This document shows, piece after piece, positions 35,066-47,182 of a stretch of DNA of 64,000 bases. The DNA comes from Ctena decussata. Its lineage: Eukaryota; Mollusca; Bivalvia; Lucinida; Lucinidae. The stretch is taken from the NCBI GenBank assembly GCA_963989385.1, contig OZ022503.1, positions 70,592,123 through 70,656,122 on the forward strand. Direction: 5' to 3'. Position numbers and translations under genes: made by a program. Position 1 is the stretch's first letter; the number at the start of each line of letters is the position of its first letter. The notes under the pieces were generated by a model that worked only from the letters and a program-made list of their open reading frames with translations, did no database searches and was not told where the DNA came from.

Positions 35066-36382
35066 GGGTAATTCCGTTAATCAGACCTCGGATGTATGTC
35101 GGCGGAGAAATATGTTGTAAAATACAACATTTTGTTCGCCGGAATAAGTATACGCTGAAGACGTAGCTCTCTATGTGTACGAACGATAATCAATTCTGGA
35201 CCTGCGACCTTTTCAGCTCATTTGTTGCTTTGCTGTTGACAAAACAAAATTATCAATTATTGAAGCCGAGACAGAAGTTTATGATTTTTTTTGCTCCTTT
35301 TTATTTTGTTATTTACTCGGTGCGACAGTCGCGGCCATCTTTGTTTATGTCGTTGTTCTTAACAACAGTCATGTGATTGAAGTAGTCCGAGGTTGATTCA
35401 TAGTTTGGATTACCTCCCCTCACACGCCAGCGTGTATGAGGTTAGGTACCTAGTAATTCTCATCACAGTGAAAACGCTGGGATGAAAGTACGCAGGCGCA
35501 TAGCGCATACTATTAATAGCTAAGGTAGACTCAGCGAGATTTATTTAACATTCCATACTAATCGATCCTTTGTTTATACAATAAAGCTACAGAGTCTGGA
35601 TATTTACTTTTATCGTCACACTTATTAGTTTCATTTTATAAACACAATTCGTGTTTCTAAAATCTAGAAAAAGATGAGTGTTGGCACGTGAAAATGTATC
35701 TTGTACTATTTGAAAACAAGGTAGAGTCAGATCAGCTGGGGCATTTTTTCGCGAACTCAATCTCTGGACAACGTCGTTACTATAAGGGCAGCCAGTCTGA
35801 GCCTACACGGCTGACTTGACTACTTAGGCTATAGTCCAGTCAAATTGTGAGAGAACCTAAAACAAATTGCAACAAAAGGTTTCTTTGCAGTAATAAGCTC
35901 CGAAGACCTACATTTTTAACATACTAAAAGTAGGGCAAAATCGGAGAATGCGAAACTTGATTTTTTCATATGTCTTGTTTTCGAAGGATTTAAACCACTG
36001 CACAGCTACTTTTGGTCGGAAAGCCACGTCTAAACATCATTTCTAGACAAGTTAAATCAATAGAAGTCGTTGATAAAGCAGTTATATACTGTTCTTTAGC
36101 TTTTGTCTCCTATTAAATTTGCTTATTATGCATAACCGGTCAATCATATAGTATATTACTATTGGTTTACCCCACCCACCAGTGCAAATTTTGCTTTTAC
36201 CATAACCTGTATTCCGATGGACAATATGGATAGTAACAAAGATAGTAAACAGAATCAATGTTTTTAAATGAAGACTCTGACAGAACAATAGAAGAAAACA
36301 GCTTGATGTAACTCCTATTTATCAAATGATGGGACATCTGAGAGTTTTGTTTTGTTGCTTCACGTCAAGGTCATGTCGTCAC
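35066..36382. other. Unassigned DNA with a short dispersed hairpin
   Basis: A block at about 35400-35445 (TTTGGATTACCTCCC, then ACACGCCAGCGTGT) resembles 62626-62665 (TTTGGTTTACCTCCC, then ACACGCAAAAGCGTGT). It is a shared short hairpin of unknown origin. I see no gene. Confidence 0.4.
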
Positions 36383-36596
36383 GGTCAGTTAACCTTACGA
36401 CACTATTCTTAAGCTGGCTTAGACCTCCTATATGGTTAAGCAGTACTAAGTGCACATACTTTAGCCAGTAACAGACAACTGTCCTTCTTGAATCAGCGGA
36501 AGGAGAAACAGAAGTAAGTAGCCAGACCGCGTATCGAACACAGGACCTCTGGTCAGACGCGCTACCAACTGTACTATGTGGCCCGGCTAAATACTT
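36383..36596 (-). mobile_element. tRNA-derived SINE (family C)
   Basis: The minus strand begins with a clear tRNA-like head: GCCGGGCCACATAGTACAG, TTGGTAGCGCGTCTGACC, then a B box GTGTTCGATAC. This is followed by about 140 bp of unrelated body. It is not a tRNA gene because the arms do not close into a cloverleaf and a SINE body follows. Confidence 0.7.
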
Positions 36597-36989
36597 CATC
36601 TGCTGAAAGGTTATAGGTTATATTAAAACACTCATATCTCTTTAACCCATTGATAGCCTAAGTTGATACTTTCACTCATGCTAGATAATGATCTTACGTT
36701 TAACATCATTGCCCCCTCAGTGACCTTGAGGTCAAGGTCATCGAATTGGAAATTTCATGTTAAAATATGGGATGTTCTTAAAGGTTTCATCTCATCTGTC
36801 AAGTTGAGCTTATTGTATAGCCTTGGTCCATAGTCAGTCGTCGTCGTGTTCCACTCTTTAAAAAATACCTCCTAAACCATCTGCCCAATCTTGATCAAAT
36901 TGTATGTGTAGTATTGTTGGGGTGGGGGATTGACTGCATAAGGTTAAAGGGCAGATCAGATTGGAGCTCTGGTTGCCATGGCAACATAA
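36597..36989. other. Left flank of the 168-bp array
   Basis: It contains one AGTGACCTTGAGGTCAAGGTCA block typical of bivalve array elements, then sequence leading into the array. I found no start hairpin, so the left end of the element is uncertain. Confidence 0.4.
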
Positions 36990-38460
36990 AGCTCCCATAC
37001 CACTTATAATGGGAAAAACTTAAAAAAATCTTTTTCTCTGAAACCATGACGCCCAGAGCTTATATATTTAGTATTTAGCAATGTTTGTGGCCCCCTACAT
37101 CACTCCTGCCAATCCATCCCCTGGGGTCCAAACTGGTCCCACCCTCGGGGCCCACTGCTTTATATAGGGCTATATAGCTACAGAACCTTCAAAAATTTTC
37201 CACTATGAAACCATGAGGTCCAGAGCTTACATATTTGGTATGTAGCAATGGTTGGTGGTCACGTACATAAATCCTGCGAACCATGCCTCTGGGATCCAAA
37301 TTTGCCACCCCAAGGGGTCATTAGCTCACAGAAAGTTTTGACGAGAAAAACTTAAAAATCTTCTTTTTTGAAACCATGAGGCCCAGAGCTGATATATTTA
37401 GCATGTAGCAGTGTTTAGTGGTCCCCTACATAAATCCTGTCAACCATGACCCTGTGGTCCAAACTGGCCCCATCCCAGGGTGGTTATTTGTTTATATAGA
37501 GCTATATAGCTAAAGGACCTTTAAAAAGTTTCCTCTCTGAAACCATCAGGCCCAGAGCTTACGTATTTAGTATGTAGCAATGGTTAGGGGTCACCTACAT
37601 AAATCCTGCCAACCATGCCCCTAGGGTCCCAATTGGCCACCCCAGGGGCATTAGCTCCCATTGTCTTATGAAGTGAAAAGCTTACAAAATCTCTGAAACC
37701 ACGAGGCCCAGAGCTTTAACATTTAGTATGTAGCAATGTCTAGTGGTCCCCTGCATAAATCCTGTCAACCATGCCCATGTGGTGCAAAATTGGCCCCATC
37801 CCAGGGGTCATTTGTTAATATATGGCTATATAGTTGAGAACCTTCAGAAATATTTTCTCTGATACCATAAGGCCCAGAGCTTATATATTATTTAGTATGT
37901 AGCAATGGTTAGCAATGGTTAGTGGTCACATACATAAATCCTGCCAACCATGCCCCTGGGATCCAAATTCCAAATTGCCCCCACCCCCGTGATCAATCTT
38001 TGGCGCGGCTCCCATAGACTTATAATTTGAAAAATTTAAAAAATCTTCTTCTCTGAAACTATGAGTCCCAGAGCTTATATATTTATTTAGTATGTAGCAA
38101 TGTTTATTGTCCAATAACTCCTGCCAACCAAGTCCCTGGGGTCCAAACAGGCCCCACCCCTGGCGTCAATTGTTTATATAGAGCTATATCGCCAAAGAAC
38201 CTTAAAAATCTTCTGCTCTGATACCATGAGGCCCAGAGCTTACATATTTAGTATTTAGAAATGTTTAATGTCACGTACATAAATCCTGCCAACCATGCCT
38301 GGGGTCCAAATTGGCCACGCCCCAGGAGTCATTAGCTCCCATAGACTTATAATAGGGAAAAATCTTAAAAATCATCTTCCCTGAAACCGTGAGGCCCAGA
38401 CCTTACATATTTAGTACCTAGAAATGTTTAGTGGTCCCCTTCATAAATCCTGCCGAGGAG
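36990..38460. repeat. Tandem array, ~168-bp unit
   Basis: About nine units, each with GAGGCCCAGAGCTTA, TAGTATGTAGCAATG, ACATAAATCCTGCCAACCAT and a CATTAGCTCCCATAGACTTA block. The GCCCAGAGCTT landmark recurs near 37045, 37211, 37379, 37547, 37706, 37870, 38058, 38230 and 38394. Units fall into two alternating types, so a two-unit higher-order repeat is likely. No coding capacity. Confidence 0.85.
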
Positions 38461-39414
38461 ATTTCCAAAGACGATTCATAAGTATGTGGCACTGTTTGTG
38501 TTATTATGCTTGTAGTATTCTGCTCTTTGTTTCGGGCTTCGCATGCCTTCAGAGATCAGTATTCTAAATTGAAGCATGTTTCTGCTAAGCTAAGTCATCA
38601 GTATGACCTATTTCTTGTTGCAGTTCGGTTACTGACCTTCAAAAATTCACTTCAGATTTTAAGGCAGAATAAAGTGAGTGGGTAAATTTATACCATTTTA
38701 AGACCTATATGGCTTTATATTCAACAACAAAATGTGTCAAATTCAATCTTAAGCTTCTAGATTCAATTCTGGCAGAGGCAGAATAGGTTCTTAGAAATAA
38801 AACTCATAGCAATAATGCTATGTCATATAAAACATTACAAATAATGGGTATATTTAAGACCCAAATAGGTGCATGTAAAAAATGCAGAAAAAATATATTT
38901 TGCATTATCCGATTTTATCCTACTTTTGATATGTCATATGTGAATCGTAGTCCTTAACAAAAATGCAAAAAAAGTTTTTCTTGCAATTTGTTTTGGGTTT
39001 AGGGAAAAAATCGCCAGTTTGCCTGGACTACTACTATACGCATATGGCGTAGGGTCTCTTTTCATGCAAAACCGAACAAATAATTTATATAAACAGGCTA
39101 AGTTCTTAGTTTAATGACTCCTATGTCTTAGACCGGTGGAATAGAACATGTTCTATTTGCTATGTCTAAAACATAGGAAACCAGACAGAATCATCCAATC
39201 AGAATAGGTTTCTCTCAGGTTACTGACCGGTTAATGGTTTCTGGGGGGGGAAAAAGCAAGGTCATTCTGTTCCAGATACTTTATAAGTATTGGAAATAAG
39301 GGAAAAGGAAGAAAAAAAAAGAAAAAAAAAGAAACTCTTCATTGCTAAAATTTCTGAAGCTTTATGGATTTTCAGAGGCGAGGTCTTTGGGGTGCAGTTT
39401 GACAATTTATTTCC
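38461..39414. other. Unassigned DNA
   Basis: No gene or known repeat was recognised. An A-rich tract broken by single G occurs at 39309-39332. Confidence 0.4.
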
Positions 39415-40105
39415 TATTTACAGATATCCATATTCGATATGTTGATATCCATAATTATTTATGGATATCAATCCTTATTTACGGATATCCATTAATCGAA
39501 TTATGGATATCCTTAATTCTGCCCGTTCATGGATATCCTAATTAGAATTATGGATATCAATTAACTGAATTAGTGATATTATATGTGGAATTAGTGACAT
39601 CCATGAATCATTTTGATCATTGGATATGCATAATCTGAATTAATGATGTCCATAATTTGAATGGTGGATTTCAATAAACCTGCCTATTTCTGGATATCAC
39701 TAATTAGATTTATGGATATCAATAAGCAGTCTTTGCAAATAATACGTTTAAAAAACGACTGCTCTGCGAAGATTTGTGGATATCCATAATTCAATTTATG
39801 GTTAACAATAATTCAGCCTGATTTACTGAAATCATTAATTTGATTATGAATATGATATATCTCCATAGGGTGCCATTTTTCTATTTATTCCATATTTATA
39901 GATATCCATAATTCGAATTATTGATCTCCATAATTTGAATTAGTGATATCAATAATTCGAAGGACTGATATCCATAAATTGGACTAAATTATAGATATCC
40001 ATTATTCGAGTTTGTGATATCACTAATTCGAATTATTGATATCATTATGACTAATTCGAATTATTGATATCCATTAATCGAATTAGTGATATCAATAAAT
40101 TGGAA
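39415..40105. repeat. Array of short palindromes, GGATATCC type
   Basis: Many units of about 20-30 bp are built from TTATGGATATCCATAATTCG and close variants, in both orientations, with ATAATTCGAATTAT linkers. Two direct copies of a flank-like segment (TTTATTTCCTATTTACAG at 39405 and TTTATTCCATATTTATAG at 39880) suggest a larger duplication. An open frame at 39342-39545 is only a translation of the repeat. Confidence 0.8.
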
Positions 40106-40213
40106 ACATTTTCAGCTTCTATTTTACAACAATATGCTGGCAGGAAACATGCAGGGCAAAGACATGTCGTGTAGACAAGAAAGACCTGCAGGTCTAAACC
40201 ATGCATGTCTTAC

Positions 40214-40444
40214 ACATGTATGTCAAGACAGCCCGTGTAAATGGCCTCTAAGGATTAATTTATGTTCTGAAATTGGATGCTTAATGAGTGTAAAATTCTG
40301 TTGTTTATCAGCAGTGTTTATACACAGGTTTTGACATACAAGTCTAAAACATGTATGTCAAGACAGCCCGTGTAAACGGCCACTAAGGATTAATTTATGT
40401 TCTGAAATTGGATGCTTAATGAGTGTAAAATTCTGTTGTTTATC
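40214..40444. repeat. 135-bp tandem duplication
   Basis: ACATGTATGTCAAGACAGCC begins at 40214 and again at 40349, and the following roughly 100 bp are nearly identical. Upstream there are further AGACCTGCAGGTCT and CATGCATGTCT palindromes. Confidence 0.8.
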
Positions 40445-40623
40445 TGATAAGGGCGAATCAGATATTTCCAGCTACATACCAACTGTGCTAAAAATACCGA
40501 ACTTACGTATACACAGTCATGCGGTATAAACGGTTATTATAGCTTTACCCTATGTAATGGCGGTTTACTGGGTTCATAACCTCATATGATGATGTAGGTT
40601 ATGCAGTGCACAACTAGGTTGAT

Positions 40624-41575
40624 TCACGGAATTGGCCGAGCGGTGTTCCGATTTTGCATCTGCTGAGAATCTCTTGTTCTTCTGTAAAAAAAATTACCAG
40701 ACTTGTCCTGGATAGTTGTGGATCTACCCTGCTTCTCTGAAGTTAGATTTTTCACCAACTTATATGCTGTTTTCTGCTGATTTTGATCAAGCAAGTTTCG
40801 ATTTCTTCGTTTTGAGTACCTATCTAGTCCTTCTTTGCTTTCCACTGGGCCTTCTGCACCATCTTGTTACCTTTCCTGTATTCTTTCGCCCCTCCTTCTG
40901 CTCATGGTGCCTCTTCTTCAAATCCCTCTCATCACAGAGGTCAAGAAAATATGCTGTATTTTAGGTGGTAATCATACTATCTCCTCATGTCATCATCCCT
41001 CAGACTGATGAGCAATGCAGAGTTCACATCTAATTTTGCCTGAAATATGCCTGCCACAATAAGGCTTCTTAACTTCTCAAGGTCAAACCTCCGTCTTGGC
41101 TGGGTTGGCTTTCTTGCCTTCTTCAGGCGAACGTGCAAAGGTCATCATTACGAACACGGTCACTTCCCATGTCTGTTCCAAGAAAGCTTGTCCAATGACT
41201 ATTAACTCCTGATCGGAACCGCCTCCTCACCAAGATGTAGTCAATCTGGTTGTTATGCTTCCCTCTGGGCTGTGCTATGTCCAGCTTCTGAATGGTTTAT
41301 TGGGGCAGAGGGTATTTGTCAGTACCAGGTTGTTAAAAGTTTCAAGTTTTAGGAGTCTCTCGTTTGTCTTGGCATTGCATTAGGGTCCACATACCTCTCC
41401 CTACTCTGACTGTATATTCATTCCAATTTGAGTATTCCAGTCCCCTTGTACAACCGGAATGTCCTTCTTAGGTGTTTGGTTTATGATTTCCTGGGGTTGG
41501 TGGTAGAAGTTGTCGACCTCGTTGACATCGTTTCCAGATGTTGATGCATAACCCTGTATGATGGTGAGATTGAAA
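40624..41575 (-). mobile_element. LINE endonuclease fragment, decayed
   Basis: On the minus strand it is collinear with the endonuclease region at 63290-64000: the GTCGACAACTTCTACCA block (41515), the GTTGTACAAGGGGACTGGAA block corresponding to a QGDWN motif, the ATTGACTACATCTTGGTGAG block (IDYIL) and the GGAAGTGACCGTG block (GSDH motif, here altered). It continues into the linker before the reverse transcriptase, where an open frame (40845 to 40624) remains. Several frameshifts are present. Confidence 0.8.
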
Positions 41576-42160
41576 GGAGCTGAAGACTGTAGACAAAACC
41601 AATTTTAGACATTTTTACCATTTCACCCCTCTAGCGCCCTAGAGGGGTTTCTCAGGATGTCCCCGGGCTGTATTATGTCCAGAGTGGTACATGCTATATT
41701 ACATGGGTTCAAACTCTACTCTTTAGGGAGAGCGAAAGGGTTATCTACTTCTACTGCAGCTACAGATTTCGGGCCTAGCACTGGCATTGATATGTGTACT
41801 TCTTATGCATTGTCTCACAGAAAGCATTAGACAACGACCCAAAAACTTTCAGAAACCTATGATATGTAGTTACGAAAATATATAAGATGAATTACAAACA
41901 AACAGAAACACAAAGCACATGAAACAGCAAGTTGTACCTCTTTCGAAGCATATTGTGGTGTGACTTGTGAAGATACACAAAATACTTTTATGGCGATATG
42001 ACAAACAACAAGATTTTTGAATGGCTTTCATTTTGTGTAAATGCCATTTTGGGGTTTTGAGATATAAAGCCAGTGACAGAACCTTTTGGACCATCCTCGT
42101 ACAACTAATTGTCACAATTGTCCCTGTAATATCATTTAATCCAATTAAATTAAATGGGAT
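41576..42160. other. Unassigned DNA
   Basis: A short hairpin-like CCCCTCTAGCGCCCTAGAGG lies near 41623. Otherwise I see nothing assignable. Confidence 0.4.
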
Positions 42161-42176
42161 AACTCGCTGAGTACTC

Positions 42177-42380
42177 GAGGAGCACCGGTTGCTCAGTTGG
42201 TTAAGCGCTGGCCTGCTGATCTAGCGGTCCTGGGTTCGAGCCCCGCTGTAGGCGGGAATCTTTTCAATCGTAAACGGGGTTCCATTGCACACGGCCTTTT
42301 ATTATCACCCACCCATCGTCCTGATATGACTGTACTACTGTTAAGAAGGAAGTATAACCGCAAGTAATCCATCCATCCAT
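42177..42380 (+). mobile_element. Full-length tRNA-derived SINE (family A)
   Basis: The tRNA-like head has an A box (GGTTGCTCAGTTGG) and a B box (GGGTTCGAGCC), then a body with GGGTTCCATTGCACACGG and TCCTGATATGACTG, and an (ATCC)n tail. The target duplication CGCTGAGTACTC at 42165-42176 and 42381-42392 defines the ends exactly. This copy is the reference for the split copy at 3834-4858 and the relic at 32985-33132. It would use the LINE machinery of the host. Confidence 0.9.
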
Positions 42381-42909
42381 CGCTGAGTACTCAGGACCAA
42401 AGATGTCATCAGACAGTTGAGTAGTTTAGAAAGCCTAGCTATTTATCTTATTCATAGTTTAGAAAACCACAATTTATTTTATATATGACCTAACATGTTT
42501 GCAGAGCCTTACCAGTTCACCAAAGGCACTAAAACACACTTTTGGTTCCGGTAGGTAAATCAAAAATAAAGACATAGGTTCACCATTACATATTTCTTCC
42601 CTTCTAGGATAAAAAGCACTGCTTACCAACACGAGATCCGCCGCCCGATGTCGCCATTCTGGATATAATTTCTCAGTCTAAAATAATACAGAAAAATATG
42701 TGAACTTATAGAATACAATCAAAAACTATGTGCCGGATATCAAGTTCATCGAGAATTTGAGTGGTGAAGTGTGTTACAGGCATTCTTTTTGTCCCAGCAG
42801 AATTAGTCTGATAAACTTGACTGCGAAGGCCCTAAAACCTGATTTTATATTTTTCACGTACCATTAAAGCCTATGGCGAGTTACTGTAATGAGAAACAAG
42901 GAAAATCTT

Positions 42910-44641
42910 TAACAAGAGCTCCGCTGAGCGCGGCAATATACGCCCGCTGGGGCTTAAAGTTGGAAAGAAAACAAGAGCTGTCGCCTGACAGCATAGCTCG
43001 CCTGAATTGGTGCTTGCCCATCACACAGGCGCTATGGTGGTGTAGGCTGCTATGCATATAACTTGAGGCCAGCATGTCCATAATGAAAACACATTTATAA
43101 ACAAAAGCTATCTCAGAAATAAGTCTCTCAGAAATAAGTCTTAAAATAAAATTGAAATAAAAAAATGAAATGAAATTTCAAAGTCCATGAGCTTGAGGTA
43201 AAAAAAACAGGGGTAGGGGGGAGGGGGGCTAGGATGTATCAAACACCCTTAACCATTATCTAACATCAGTCCAAGTATTAGTATCAACTGAGTCCATCAT
43301 CGCGGCACTGTGAAATTATGTCTTTATAAATATAAGACTTTAACCAAACTCTTTAAGATAAAATTCTAAGTCGATGACCTTGACTTCAAGGTCATCCAGT
43401 GGGGTATGTATAAGGTGTTTTGTGAAAACTAAATAAAGTGTCTAACATAAGTTCAAGTATAAACTAAATCTCTGCAAAGCATTATGAATCAGTATGCAAT
43501 TACAAAACTTTAATAAAGACCAAAATTTCCTAAGTCCCTGACCTTGACGTCAAGGTCACTGAGCGGGGTTGGGGTAGTACTCTGTAGATCTAACAACAGT
43601 GCAAATATAAAAAGAATTCATTTATGGGTTCAGGAGATATGTGTCTTTAAAAACTTTAACCAAAACATCCAATTAATAAAAAAAAACAATTTTCTTAGTC
43701 CATGACCTTGACATCAAGGTCACTGAGGGGGTGGGGGTAGTACCTTCGAAAACTTAAGACCAACATCTAACTTCAGTGCAAGTACAAAAGGAATCCATCC
43801 ATGCGTTAAGGAGATATAGGGCTTTATAAAATTTTAACCAAAACATCCAGTCCAAAAATCTCCCAATTTTCTAAGTCCATAACCTTAACATCAAGGTCAT
43901 TGAGTGGAGTGGGGTTGTACCCTGTTAAACTTTAGACAAATATCTAACTACAGTGCAAATATCAAAAGAATCCATCCGTGGGTTAAGGAGATATAGGCCT
44001 TTCAAAAACTTTAACCAAAACATCCAATCCGTACGCGGACGCGGACGCAGACGCGGACGCAGACGCCGTGGTGACAACAATAGCTCTTCCTAAAGTTTCG
44101 TTCAGGCAAGCTAACAAGAATGGAAAGAACTTTGTCAGTAGCTTAAATCTTCAATAATAAGACAGATATAAAACTACAAAACAAACGTAGCTAATATGAA
44201 ATTCCTGGACAAAAATGACAAAGGGACATAATTCCATCATAAATGGAAGCTCGGTTATGGTTCTGTATCTCTTCATATTGTCTGATATTTGTACAAACTT
44301 TCCTGAAGAAATCTTGAACAGTTTTCAAGATATGGAGCAGAAACAAAGCTAATATGAAATTACTATATGAAAAATACAAAGGTGCATAATTCCGTTAAAA
44401 CTGAAAGTAGGGTTATGGTCCTTTTTCTCTGCACATTGTCTGATGATGATTCATATTTTTATAAACATTTATGAAGAAGTCTTATACGGTTTTCGAGATA
44501 TGGAGCTGAAAAATAATGTTACCTTTTGAACTTTGACCTCTAGGAGGAGATACGGAGCGGACATGAAAAGTTAACTGACGGACGGACGGACGGAAGGACG
44601 GAGGCCACGACATAATACAACCCGTCTTTGACGGGCGTATA
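42910..44641 (+). mobile_element. Outer tandem-core element
   Basis: The left module has AACAAGAGCT, a small hairpin (CCGCTGAGCGCGG), then TATACGCCCG (42937-42946). The right end has a (GGAC)n tract (44580-44600) and a hairpin ending CGGGCGTATA (44632-44641), the perfect inverse. Its own core is the two or three units of about 165 bp between 44121 and 44560, with GACATAATTCC and GATATGGAGC. A second element (42970-44120) sits inside just after the left module. Confidence 0.7.
42970..44120 (+). mobile_element. Inner tandem-core element, ~164-bp unit
   Basis: It begins ACAAGAGCTGTCGCCTGACA, which contains a GCTGTC/GACAGC hairpin, followed by AGCTCGCCTGAA. It ends with (GGACGC)n at 44036-44062 and TTCAGGCAAGCT (44101-44112), inverse to AGCTCGCCTGAA with one mismatch. 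The core units have TGACCTTGACATCAAGGTCA near 43377, 43541, 43703 and 43871. The 9-bp word TGGAAAGAA flanks it at 42961-42969 and 44121-44129. Confidence 0.7.
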
Positions 44642-45584
44642 AAAAAGATAATCGGCGCAGATTAAATGGAAGTGTGTGTTTGTAATATATCTCTAGGTGA
44701 AGAGCTGACAAGAATATTCATTAATATGACTCAAGTGAGCTATATCGGTAGGCACCCGCAGCCGTAATTTTGACACTGGGTAGCGACAATGACATATCTC
44801 AAGACTGAGCTGTCAAATTTGGAATTATTCCTAAAGGACCTCGGCCAGTCTTGAGTTTAACCTGATTCCACAATAGCTACCAACATAATGCGATGTTTAT
44901 TTGTGTGTATTAAATCGAAATTAGAAATCAAAAGTAGATCTACACAGAAAAAAGAAAGTTTTGAATATCTGCGTCTGTTTTCGATAAAATTTTCATTGTA
45001 ACTTTACAAACAAGAGAAACATTTTGAATTAACATCTGACAGAGTGCTAATTATGATGCAGTGCAGGCCAACGGGAGAGAAAAGAATATTAAATATTCAT
45101 TGACCTTTGATATTATTGGCTAAAATTTGACATACGCGTTATTTGACCGATGAAATCTTGCGAAATATGGAACAAAGGTGATATTATACACGGCGCCGAG
45201 AAAAAGTAAACGTAACTGATATGATTAAATCCCACATCCCACCTACAGCTGCAAATGGGGAAAATTTAACAACACACTCAGCACTATATGCAACACAAAA
45301 CATGTAGCTAAGTGAACAGATTTTACAGAAAAGAGAAAAAAATACAAATGACAGACGTACCAAAAGCGCCACCTGCAGACAATGCTGAACACAGGTAAAC
45401 GGTAAACAAGAAATATTTTTGAAAATATATTGTCGAAGGTAAAAAGAGTCATGGTGCCTGAAGTATATTAAGAATTTTCGTCATTTATCCAATGGCAAAA
45501 TAACGTTGAGGCAATCTCGCATCAGGGTTGATGCAATGTCATAACAGGCTTAGCATTTACATTTTGCTCATTCTATTGGGATAC
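44642..45584. other. Unassigned DNA
   Basis: No gene was recognised. Open frames around 45184-45452 (minus) are hydrophobic but have no splice-bounded structure or family match. Confidence 0.4.
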
Positions 45585-45925
45585 AAGAGGCATCTATTAA
45601 CTGAAAGTAAATGTAAATCTGAATCCATCTGGTAAGGAGTTCCACAGCACAACTGCAGCATAGCGAAATGAATTCTTAAAGTGCCTTTTTGGTTTACTTG
45701 AGGAACTGGCAATATATTACAATATCTAAATCCAATGACTACTGCACAGGCCAATCATATTAACATACATGTATGTAAATATGCTTGACCTATGTAGTAG
45801 TCATTGGTGTTCCAGCCAGCAGCCCTTCTTTGGAGTTTCTCAATCTGAAGTGTCTCAGGTACCTTATCATCAGCAGTAAGCCAGTCAAGGCTAGATTTCC
45901 ACACAAACAAGTATATTGCGCGCCT
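45585..45925 (-). mobile_element. CR1/L2-like LINE C-terminal fragment
   Basis: On the minus strand two conserved blocks appear: one near 45920-45790 reading KLQRRAAGW with NDYY, and one near 45690-45610 reading NSFRYAAVVLWNSLPDGF. The second is the typical C-terminus of CR1/L2/Jockey-type reverse transcriptases. About 100 bp between the blocks is changed or inserted, and stops are present, so it is a relic distinct from the main LINE family of this window. Confidence 0.7.
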
Positions 45926-46169
45926 TGTCATTGGTGACTACTTTGCAGTATTTTAATTTACTTTTAACAGAAAATTATATTTTCTTTATACACCTTTCTG
46001 CATGTTTTTTCATATAACAGTTTTTTTTTAAAATTTGTGTTGAAAATTTTAACGATTCAAAGCTAACACTAAAACCATGCTGTTTAGTTATTTTGTATGA
46101 TGTCTTAATTTTCGTTAAATAAATAGTATAATTGTTAATAGTCACATGGGTAAGTTATCTTCTTGTGTC

Positions 46170-46345
46170 TTCGACAAAAAAGTTTCCCGTAGCCTAGTGG
46201 CCGTAGGGCCAGTAGGGGGTTACAGGCCTACTGCCTTATCCTTCTCTGGTTCGAAATGGTACCTATTTACTGCTGGGTTAAACAAGAGAGTTTTCCAGTC
46301 GCCGGTTGTGCGATCGACAGTTCGAACCAGCAACATTCTGCATCA
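46170..46345. mobile_element. SINE-like repeat (family B), copy 2
   Basis: The body CTGCCTTATCCTTCTC and GGTACCTATTTACTGCTGGG is the reverse complement of the body at 3160-3230. A B-box-like GGTTCGAA occurs in both orientations. The boundaries are approximate. Confidence 0.55.
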
Positions 46346-46848
46346 TAACTGAGCCTCTCGAACCACTCGACCAAACTTCAAACTAAAAGTGAAACTGTTC
46401 CACTTATTTCTTATTTGCCGAACTTTCAAACTTACACTTTACTGTTTCCTCTTTACTTTTTATACTTTATGAGGATCAAGTTCTGTAAAACCTAAGAAAG
46501 AAAATTACTGAAAATCGGCTCCTTTCATAAACCAGCATTTGACTCATGAAGTTTTATTTAAGTAAGGAAAACGTTATTGATGTCATACAAGCTATTACCA
46601 TGTCCAGCAACTATATATGATGATACAGAATTTAGTTGAATAACACATGGAAGATAACCAATTAATTGTGTATATTTATATTACAGTTCACATAATCATG
46701 CACACTTCGATAAAGAAACATACAAGGCTATGCATACATCGAGTATAAAAACGTGTATATAGTCAAAAATTGGGTCCTTATGGACATCATTCTTAGCGTT
46801 ACGGGTAATGCAATGCTCAATTCTTGCATAGATATAAATGTAAGCTTA
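46346..46848. other. Unassigned AT-rich DNA
   Basis: No gene, RNA or repeat was recognised before the TIR element begins. Confidence 0.45.
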
Positions 46849-47182
46849 AGGTAGTTGGATACTGAATAGAAATATTGGCGGGGCATTCGAACCATTATAC
46901 CATTTAAAAATTACCCAAAGAGCTATAAAAGTTTTGGATAAAGGAAAAACAAATTTTAACCGTTTTGGATCCTAAAAAAAACAAAAAACAAAATTTTGTA
47001 TTTCTACATCCTTTTTTACACATTTTCCATTTAAATTCATATCTCTAGCACTTGAACGCACTTCCATTTCTGCTAATTATATAATCTATAACATAGGATA
47101 TTTGAAACAAACTGGTAAAATGCAGATATCTTGATAATAAGTATTGTTTTATATTTTAATAAAGCAAGAAATTTGAAGTTAA

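Noticed and set aside
42177..42260. Candidate functional tRNA gene
   Set aside because: A and B boxes are present but the head is followed by a SINE body, an ATCC tail and an exact target duplication.
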